Origin: CAYXZO01 sp964469505
GTDB lineage: Bacteria; Fidelibacterota; UBA8477; JABMPR01
Reading direction: 5' to 3'
Length of the DNA stretch: 9,344 bases
Assembly (NCBI GenBank): GCA_964469505.1
Contig: CAYXZO010000071.1
Coordinates: 1 to 9,344, forward strand
Shown: positions 1-6,500 of the stretch, piece by piece
Position numbering within the stretch: the stretch's first letter is position 1
Layout of the letters: the number at the start of each line of letters is the position of its first letter
Notes under the pieces: generated by a model
Told to the model about the DNA's origin: nothing
The model's database searches: none
What the model saw: the letters and a program-made list of their open reading frames with translations, nothing else
Position numbers and translations under genes: made by a program

Positions 1-1
1 C

Positions 2-73
2 TGGGTCAAGGGCTACGCCCCCCGCCTGATGCCCAACGCCCAGAAGTACCTGGAAATAAAATTGGAGAAATAG
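2..73 (+). CDS. C-terminal fragment of an unidentified protein (5' end outside window)
   Basis: The second reading frame from the left edge is open for 23 codons and stops with TAG at 71-73. It reads WVKGYAPRLMPNAQKYLEIK and then LEK. Nearly every codon in the first two thirds ends in G or C (TGG GTC AAG GGC TAC GCC), as in the GC-rich genes elsewhere in this window, which is why I prefer it to the competing frame that stays open to 111. The peptide is too short to assign to a family. It is convergent with the minus-strand cluster, so it probably belongs to a different transcription unit. No convincing terminator follows it closely. Confidence 0.55.
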   Translation, partial: WVKGYAPRLMPNAQKYLEIKLEK

Positions 74-130
74 CTCTGACTATTGGGGATTATAGCCGAC
101 AGATGGGGTAGTGAGATTCAGGTGAGCTTT

Positions 131-170
131 GGTATTTTGGTATCTAAGTCTCTAAGTTCTTGGTATCTAG
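131..170 (-). repeat. Degenerate CTAGATAC-type short tandem repeat, reverse orientation
   Basis: Read on the plus strand, TGGTATCTA occurs at 138-146 and 161-169, with TCTAAGT units between them. On the minus strand this becomes a degenerate series of 8-base units related to CTAGATAC, the unit seen in forward orientation at 439-462. It looks like a decayed microsatellite or one arm of a dispersed intergenic element. No function is evident. Confidence 0.45.
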
Positions 171-386
171 GGTAATAATCCCACCATAGTCTGGATACCT
201 TGTTCAAGGAATCCCTGTTTTTAAGCTAACGCTCAACGAGACAACAAGGTGCTTAGCTCTTTCCGCTAAGGCCATCATTGATTGTCTTTTTTCCTCTTTG
301 AGAAAGGGGCTACCATGACGAGGTGTAACGTCTCACCCCGCTCCCGGTGACGATGGGGGATTACAGTAGCTGGAAAAATCTCACAC

Positions 387-499
387 GAAGCCACAAAGAT
401 CACAAAGAGCATTAGTATCACAACATATTGTTTTTTATCTAGATACCTAGATACTTAAATACCCTTGCACCTTTTCCTCTTTGTGTCCGTTGCGGCCTC
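387..499. repeat. Imperfect inverted repeat flanking an AT-rich core (fold-back element)
   Basis: The left arm (387-410) and the reverse complement of the right arm (476-499) match at about 18 of 24 positions by hand alignment, sharing CACAAAGAG and GNCC blocks. The 65-base core contains the tandem CTAGATAC units. The arms resemble CACAAAGACACAAAG-type small repeats that I recall as scattered through intergenic DNA of many uncultivated genomes; that is memory, not a search. There is no reading frame inside, so any mobility would depend on enzymes encoded elsewhere. Confidence 0.45.
439..462 (+). repeat. Three 8-bp CTAGATAC tandem units
   Basis: Two perfect copies of CTAGATAC (439-446 and 447-454) are followed by TTAAATAC (455-462), which differs by two transitions. 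The array lies inside the core of the inverted-repeat element at 387-499. Confidence 0.6.
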
Positions 500-607
500 T
501 GCAAGAGACATAAAATGCAACGATTAATTATTTACACTACCCTTTCGAGCGGGGTGTTTCGCTTGACCGTGCCCCCAACGTTAGCTTTCTCCAAGAAAAG
601 GAAACAA

Positions 608-631
608 GCGCCATTCATGGGGCGCGTTTTT
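608..631 (-). terminator. Candidate bidirectional hairpin terminator after the NlpC/P60 gene
   Basis: A GCGCC stem (608-612) pairs with GGCGC (621-625) around an 8-base loop, starting about 20 bases past the minus-strand stop at 646. On the minus strand it is followed by a loosely T-rich stretch (TTGTTTCC, then TTTTC). On the plus strand it is followed directly, after one G, by five T residues (627-631). It could therefore end transcription from either side. The stem is only 5 bp, so the call is moderate. Confidence 0.45.
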
Positions 632-645
632 CAGAAGCAACAAGA

Positions 646-1833
646 TCAATAACTGAGATAGTACGTAAATCTCAGCGCCCGGCCAACGTTGATATCTTTC
701 TCGAAGAGGTTGGAGAGGGAGAATTCCACGCTGGAAACGGCGTTGAAGGCATAACGGATGGCCATATTGTAGGTGCCGTCCCGGAAAATATCGTCAATTT
801 CCAGGATGTACAGCAGATTGGTCAGCAACTGCTGTTCATAGGCAGCAAACAGGTACAATTGGTTGATCTTCAAGTTTTTTTCAAGAAAGGTAGTCCCGGT
901 ACCCAGAAATACCTTGCCGTCGCCCAGGTACCATTTGCCACCCTGGAATACAGTCTTGCCGAAAACCGCGTACAAGCCCCGGCGTTCACCCCAATCCGGC
1001 TGAGCAATGCCGGCGCTGTCCGGTTTGAACAGCTTGTTCCGCACGGTGGAAATGCCTATGGCTGCTGAGGGATACCAGCCGCCCTCGTCCCAGAAACGGA
1101 ACTTGGCGAACAGCTGCGGTTCTTCCAGCCCCACACTGGAGTCACTTAACATGTGCTTGATTGTAATCCCGCCGCCGATTTCCAGGCGATTCCAGAAACC
1201 GATAGCCGAACTGACAGTCAAGTCACCGGTGACGTTGGTGCGGAAATCGAGGTAGTAGTGCCGCTTGGCCATGGTGGTGGTAGTGGGCAGGTTAATGAGG
1301 TCCCTCACCCGCATGGGAAACTCATTAGACACCAGCACCCGCTCGCTGGCCAGTTCGCCCTGCACGAAGCGACTGCCCACCACGCGTTTGGCGGCGATAA
1401 ATCGGTCCTGCCAGTATTTGGTGTCGTACTTGGCGAACTTCACGCCGCCGCTGGAGCTGGCGTGGACCATGCGGTGATCATCCACGTGGATGCCCACATG
1501 GGTAACGCCCCGCCCGTAAGTATTGAAAAACAGCAAATCCCCTTTCTGAACTTCACTCAAAGGGATGGTTTTGCCCACCCGAAATTGCTCCCGGCTGGTG
1601 CGGGGCAGGAGCACGCCCTGATCCTTGTAAACCAGACTGGTGAAACCGGAGCAGTCGACCCCTTTCTTGGAAGTACCGCCCCAGACGTATGGAGTGCCCA
1701 GATATTTCTTTATGGACTTCTCGAACTGCTTTTCATCCAACCGGGAAAACGTGCCCTTAGTTTTAGTTCCGGCACAAGAGTAGATCAAAGCGGCCAGAAC
1801 CATGAGGGAAAGGTAACGCGTGGTAAACTTCAT
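646..1833 (-). CDS. NlpC/P60 peptidoglycan hydrolase lipoprotein with C-terminal beta-rich domain
   Basis: This is a probable cell-wall peptidase of the NlpC/P60 (C40) family. These enzymes cut peptide stems of peptidoglycan, usually at gamma-D-Glu-diamino acid bonds. Numbering from the ATG at 1833 (395 residues), residues 1-20 form a lipoprotein signal ending LIYSC, so Cys20 would carry lipid. Residues 37-155 are the catalytic domain: YLGTPYVWGG, nucleophile Cys61 in DCSGF, His112 in THVGIH and His124 in MVHAS, so the triad looks intact. Residues about 190-395 are unlike usual NlpC/P60 partners: alternating aromatic and polar strands ending in FTYYLSY, suggestive of a beta-barrel or beta-sandwich. 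The 1833 start is preferred over an in-frame GTG at 1842 because AAGGGTGAT lies 4 bases before the ATG. It is last in the minus-strand cluster, 111 bases after its neighbour. The hydrolase call is firm; the C-terminal role is inference. Confidence 0.9.
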   Translation of the reverse strand: MKFTTRYLSLMVLAALIYSCAGTKTKGTFSRLDEKQFEKSIKKYLGTPYVWGGTSKKGVDCSGFTSLVYKDQGVLLPRTSREQFRVGKTIPLSEVQKGDLLFFNTYGRGVTHVGIHVDDHRMVHASSSGGVKFAKYDTKYWQDRFIAAKRVVGSRFVQGELASERVLVSNEFPMRVRDLINLPTTTTMAKRHYYLDFRTNVTGDLTVSSAIGFWNRLEIGGGITIKHMLSDSSVGLEEPQLFAKFRFWDEGGWYPSAAIGISTVRNKLFKPDSAGIAQPDWGERRGLYAVFGKTVFQGGKWYLGDGKVFLGTGTTFLEKNLKINQLYLFAAYEQQLLTNLLYILEIDDIFRDGTYNMAIRYAFNAVSSVEFSLSNLFEKDINVGRALRFTYYLSY

Positions 1834-1837
1834 AGCT

Positions 1838-1846
1838 ATCACCCTT
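1838..1846 (-). promoter_or_regulatory. Shine-Dalgarno sequence deciding the NlpC/P60 gene start
   Basis: The minus strand reads AAGGGTGAT, then AGCT, then ATG. This is close to the full anti-16S complement AAGGAGGTGAT and is correctly spaced for the ATG at 1833. The upstream GTG at 1842 lies inside this site, so it is an unlikely start. Confidence 0.6.
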
Positions 1847-1912
1847 GCCTTTGGCGTTCAGCTCCTAATTCCCCATTTCCACAGCGCTTTGTTTTAAATC
1901 GGCTAACAGTTC

Positions 1913-1939
1913 ACCGGGAGGGGGTTGCCCTCGCCCGGT
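1913..1939 (-). promoter_or_regulatory. Strong GC-rich hairpin between the LPP20-like and NlpC/P60 genes
   Basis: ACCGGG (1913-1918) pairs with CCCGGT (1934-1939). The stem continues inside with an AGGG/CCCT helix after a two-base CG bulge, closing on a 5-base loop. It begins only a few bases after the stop codon at 1945-1947. No T-run follows on the minus strand, so it is not a canonical intrinsic terminator. It may protect the upstream message from 3' decay or reduce read-through into the NlpC/P60 gene. The structure is seen; the role is inferred. Confidence 0.5.
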
Positions 1940-1944
1940 AGAAT

Positions 1945-3531
1945 TTATTCCAGGGCCTTACTCAGGCCGCTTACCACTCGTTTTATCACCTGGCGAGAAC
2001 ATTTCCGCAGGGCGTTTTGATTGGCCCGTTGGGCGGAATCACCCGCTGCTTTAAGCTGGTTGATACTGGCCGAGGCCACCACCTGGCCATCGGAGAGTTT
2101 GATCACCCGCACGTCGGCGTCGGCCCGGGCGAAGTACAGCCCACCGGGTTCCGCTGCGGAGGTGGCGGAGATGAGACTGCCTACGATTACATAGTCCACT
2201 ATCCCGCGTAACTGCTCCCCCAGGGCGCGGGCATCGCCGTACATCACGGCTCGCTCCACGGCGGCGCGGTCCACGGTGGCCGGCAAACCCCGATAATCCA
2301 TCACGGTGAAGTTCTTGGCCACCAGCGCCCGTACCAGGGAAGCGGTGGTGGGAGAATTACGCACGGGTTCGCCGTCCATTTCTTCGTACAACCCCACGAA
2401 CAGCCGCACGGAAACCGCCACGTCGATCTTGAAAGTGAAAGTGCAACCCGTTTCGGCCAGCCGTTTGAACACCAGGGGTAGCTGGGGTTTGAAGGGCTCC
2501 AGTCCCGGCAGAAAAAGGTGCGCCCGGATCAGCCCTACCTCGGCCTGGGCTTTATCGACGCGCTGCACATAGCCGGTAAATCTGCCGGCGGCGTCGGTGA
2601 TGACTTTACCCGAGAGCAAGCCTTCGGCGTTGAGAAATTCAAACACCACCGGCAAGCCACTCACGGGTCGGGTTTCGGTGGCGGTGCGGTACTCCACTCT
2701 ACCCACCAACGGTTCCGGTAGTCCGCGGTGACGCACCGCTTGCTGGCCGGAACCGCTTTCGGCGAAGAAGTACAGGCCGCCCAGAATGCGGCTCAGTTCA
2801 CTCTCCAGCCGTGGTTGAAGCATTTCCCGGTTACCGTTGCCGTCCAGATCGCCTTCCAGCTTCTTTTTCAGAAAAGCCTGCCCCAGAACCAGCTCACCCA
2901 GGGCCCGGCCGTATTGTTCCAGGGCGGCATAGATTTGTCCCTGCCGCAGGAATTGCTGGGCCAGACGGTGATAATTGGCGCAGAGGGCCGTTACCCGGAG
3001 GGCTTTCTCCCGGAACTGACGTTCCAGCTCCGCCTTGGGTAAAACCGCCAGGGAGTAATACAGCTTCCGTTGCTTATCGTAATATCGACTGCTGATGCGG
3101 ATACCCTTGATCACTTCGGAAGCGTACACTGCCGTTACCTGACGATAAACCTCGGTGTTGGCCGTGGCGGTACCGGTGGACTTTTCTTCGTAGAACTGCT
3201 GGACCTGGCTCACCACCTGGGCATTGATTTGCTGTACCACTCCGGCAATGGCATTGTCGTCCGCCCGCTGCTGGTCCTTTTCTTTCTGACCCGTATCCTC
3301 AGCGACGCCCACCGCTTGCAGCAGGATGTCGTTCACCGGCAGGTTATCCACCCAGGAGGGTCGTTTGGTTTTACTCCCGAACAGTTGAGCGTTCAGTTGT
3401 CCCGCCAGGCTGATCAGTAAAAGCAGCGGCACCCAGCGCGGGGCAGAACTCCCCCTAATGAGGGAACATGCCCCTGGACGCGGGATAACGTTTCCCCCCG
3501 CGGCCCCCTTGCTTTCTTTCCAAAACATCAT
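1945..3531 (-). CDS. LPP20/FlgT-like envelope protein with Ig-like insert and C-terminal LpoB/CsgG-like domain
   Basis: This 528-residue protein is probably exported. A hydrophobic segment (VPLLLLISLAGQLNAQ, about residues 34-49) is preceded by an unusually long N-region. Residues 57-168 resemble LPP20/FlgT N-terminal domains: a PSWVDNLP opening, a helix with many Ala/Gln, and a YYDKQRKLYYSLAVLP strand pair. Residues 170-255 are helical with an acidic DLDGNGN loop. Residues 272-350 look like a small Ig or carboxypeptidase-regulatory-like sandwich (VVFEFLNAEG, TDAAGRFTG). Residues 372-525 form a second alpha/beta domain like LpoB, FlgT or CsgG, with RALVAKNFTVMDYR, VDYVIVGSL and DADVRVIKLSDGQVV. 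Family members act as outer-membrane cofactors for peptidoglycan synthases, flagellar rings or secretion; which role applies here is unknown. The start ATG overlaps the upstream stop as ATGA, implying translational coupling, and no clear SD precedes it. A GTG at 3435 is an alternative start but would leave no charged N-region. Confidence 0.8.
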   Translation of the reverse strand: MMFWKESKGAAGGNVIPRPGACSLIRGSSAPRWVPLLLLISLAGQLNAQLFGSKTKRPSWVDNLPVNDILLQAVGVAEDTGQKEKDQQRADDNAIAGVVQQINAQVVSQVQQFYEEKSTGTATANTEVYRQVTAVYASEVIKGIRISSRYYDKQRKLYYSLAVLPKAELERQFREKALRVTALCANYHRLAQQFLRQGQIYAALEQYGRALGELVLGQAFLKKKLEGDLDGNGNREMLQPRLESELSRILGGLYFFAESGSGQQAVRHRGLPEPLVGRVEYRTATETRPVSGLPVVFEFLNAEGLLSGKVITDAAGRFTGYVQRVDKAQAEVGLIRAHLFLPGLEPFKPQLPLVFKRLAETGCTFTFKIDVAVSVRLFVGLYEEMDGEPVRNSPTTASLVRALVAKNFTVMDYRGLPATVDRAAVERAVMYGDARALGEQLRGIVDYVIVGSLISATSAAEPGGLYFARADADVRVIKLSDGQVVASASINQLKAAGDSAQRANQNALRKCSRQVIKRVVSGLSKALE

Positions 3532-6500
3532 TTCAAGAAAATCATTTTCTTCATGGCCCGGAAATCAGCCGCTTCCAGCACGTAGAAATACACTCCACTG
3601 GCCACGGCTCGGCCGTGTTCATCGCGGCCATCCCAGATAACCGTGTGATACCCCGCCATCTGCTGGTCACCAGGCACCAGCGTTTTGACCTTCCGGCCAA
3701 GCAAATCAAAGACGGCCAGGCTGACTCGGGTCCGGGCGGGGAGGCCATACACGATGGTAGTGGTGGGGTTGAAAGGATTGGGATAATTCTGGGCCAGTTG
3801 ATAGTTAGTAGGAATCCAGTCCGGTCCGCGGCGGGAGTTCAAAAACTCCTCCGTGCCCACCACCAGCAGGAAGGGTCGGGGAACGTGACCAATAGTGGAT
3901 AATTCCAGAGTATCTCCAGGTGCAAGCTGCCGAACCTGTCCCAGAGCTTCATCGATGAGAAAAATACCGAAACCGGTGGGAAGCTTACCTTCCGGCTTAA
4001 GGACCAGCTTAACCGGATTTTGTTCAGCACCATTACGTATAGTCAGCCGCCAGGCGTGACCCTGAGAAGTGGGAACACGGAAATCCCCGCTGTAGGTTCC
4101 ACTCTGTGTCTCCCAATGGGTGTTGTCCAGGTACAACTCCACCCCGCGAGCATCCACCGCCGGCGGTTCGGGAATGTCCCGCAAATCCCAGGTATCGGCG
4201 GCATCTTGACGGACCCCAACCCAATTGGCGGCATCGCGGTACTGGTCATTTTGAGCAATCAACTGCAGATTCCACTCGCCCTCTTGCAAGGCGGGAGTGG
4301 TTTCCCGCAGTAAACCGCCTTCGCCAGCTTCCCGGGGCGGAAAGTGGAGAATGTTGCCGCCAGAGGGGGTGTACACGAAATAGCCTTTAAAGGGTTCCAA
4401 CTCAGTGGCAGTGACCCATTCGGTGCCGTTCCACTGGAAGGCGGTGCCCCCCTGCACCACGTTGGGGCTGGCAGCGATCACATCCGCCCAGCTGAGATTG
4501 AAATAAAACGGTGTCCCCACCTGGTTCCAGCCCTGATCCAGGGAAATGATGTAATCTTCATCGGTGGGTACTGAAACGCTGGTGTCCAGGGTGATAACCT
4601 GCTGCTGGTCGGTGATGAGCCAGAAGGCCTGTCCCGGCTCGAAATTGAAGCTGCTGGTAAGTTCTACATAAGCTCCGTTAATCCAGCGGAAAACCCGCCA
4701 TTTGTTCACATCATACACCCCGAGAATGTTCTCCAGCACCTGTCGCACATTCTTCTGTTGCAACTCCGAGGGGATGGAGATCATCCCGTAGGTGGAGGCC
4801 ACAGTGGTGATGGGCGGCAAGGATGGCAACGTTACCCGAATGACGGCGGGGGTCTCAGGGGCAGTGGCGGGGATAACCCGCTCGTTAGCACCGTCGTAGG
4901 CTTTCAGGTAATATTCCACGCCGCGCTTGGTTACGTAGGCTCTGGGAATGACGGCAGAGTAGATGTTTCCGGCTTGACTCATGGCCACCGAATCGTAGGC
5001 TGCTTTGCCACCTTGCCGGTAGTACAACCTGGCCCACTGGATTTGGTTGTTGTCACTAATGGTGGCCTGGATGGTGATGTCGGTGTTGGCCAGGACGCCA
5101 GTATTCTCCAGAGCCCCCGTATCAAAACTGATTTCGGGCGGTATGGTATCGATGCCCCGACCGGTAACGTGCACCACCACCGTCCGATCGTTGTTAAAAA
5201 TGCTGACGGTTCCGTCGTAATCTACCGGTTCGGTGGGGGCGAACTGGAAGGTGAAGTTTTTCACCCCACCGGGAATTAAGTGGTAGCTGCCGGGAGAAAT
5301 CGTTAGAACGGAGTCAAGGCCGGCTGAGACCTCGAATCCGGTGATTTTCAGGGTATCCGTACCTTGGTTCTGCACGGTGAGGGTCAATTGCCGGCTGGCG
5401 GTCACGCTTACTTCGCCAAAAGCCAACAGCGTATCGGCCACCACAATCTCCGGGAAGATGCTGGAACCGGACAGGGTTACCTGAAAGGTAGGCGTATCGG
5501 GATCGTTATTCTGAATGATCAAGTGGCCGGAATAAACGCGATTTTCAGTAGGCTGGAAGGTTACGTTCAGAGTAAGAGAGGCCCCGGGAGTCAAAGTCTG
5601 GGCTGTTGAAACATCGACGGTAAAAGCAGGTTCATCCGTCGAGAAGCTGGAGATAGCCAGATCCGCAGTGCCGGCGTTAGAAATGGTCAACTGTCTGGTG
5701 ACCGGCGGTTCATCCAGGGCATGGTTGCCGAACTCCAGACTAGTGGCCGATACCCGCAAGTCGGGGACCGGCACACTGGAGCCCTGGCCGCTTAATTCCA
5801 CCACGAAAGGAGAATTGGGAGTATCGTTGCTGTAGATAAACAAAGTTTCAGCATAAGCCATGGCCTGAGAAGGAGTAAAAATCACCGGCAGGGTGACGGT
5901 ATCACCGGGTGCCACGCTGCTGTTCTGGGCGGTAAGTTGGGCCGCGAAATCGGAATTGCTGGCGCTGACCTGGGTCAGGTTCAGGTCGATGGTGCCGGTG
6001 TTAGCCACCGCCAATTCCAGGGTAGAGGGGGTGTTGACTTGCACCGTGCCGAAGTCCAGAACGCCGGGCTCCACCACGATGTGAGGCGCGAAGGTTCCCA
6101 CTCCTCGCCCGGTAATGGTGTAAACATAGTTAGGAGTGGACGAATTATTGACGATAGTGAGGGTTTCCTGATAATCCACCGTATCCCGGGGTGAGAAAGT
6201 GAGGTTGAACTCCAGGCTGGCGCCGATGTCCAGACTATCGCTTAGTCCAGTGAAATCATGACTCAGCACTCGGGGGTCCGAGACGGTCATAAAGCTGATC
6301 CAAAGTTTGGCTGTGCCGGTATTGGTGAGGGTCAAGGTTACGCTCTTACTCCCTTGAGAGAAAATGTCCACTTCCCCGAAATCATAGGGTGACGGGGGCG
6401 TAATGGTAATCTGGGGTTGGGGAACGGTAGAGCCTTGCCCAGTGACCGTAACCGTCTTGGTTACGTCGTTGTTGAGAATGGTAATGGCACCGGTGTATGA

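Larger units (their letters stand above)
74..645. other. Gene-free intergenic stretch between convergent units
   Basis: This 572-base stretch has no open frame with coding character on either strand. It is more AT-rich than the flanking genes and full of short degenerate repeats. These include CTAGATAC-type tandem units near 131-170 and 437-462 in opposite orientation, and an imperfect 24-bp inverted repeat (387-410 with 476-499). A 12-bp direct repeat TTTTCCTCTTTG occurs at 289-300 and 472-483, and a 10-bp inverted pair CACCCCGCTC (334-343) / GAGCGGGGTG (547-556). A hairpin close to the minus-strand gene end (608-631) is listed separately. I saw no tRNA or known riboswitch pattern. Confidence 0.75.

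Noticed and set aside
74..645. CRISPR array or small RNA gene in the gene-free stretch
   Set aside because: The repeats are short, degenerate and unevenly spaced, without equal-length spacers. No tRNA-like cloverleaf or known RNA family pattern was found by eye.
1153..1941. Plus-strand open frame of 262 codons
   Set aside because: It lies opposite the NlpC/P60 gene, whose catalytic motifs and signal peptide are clear. The His/Gly/Val-rich product has no domain signature and is the usual by-product of GC-rich coding DNA.
4758..5279. Plus-strand open frame of 173 codons with Gly/Asp-rich sequence
   Set aside because: It is antisense to the Ig-like and ASH part of the large surface protein. 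Its composition mirrors the complementary codons and it has no RBS or domain.
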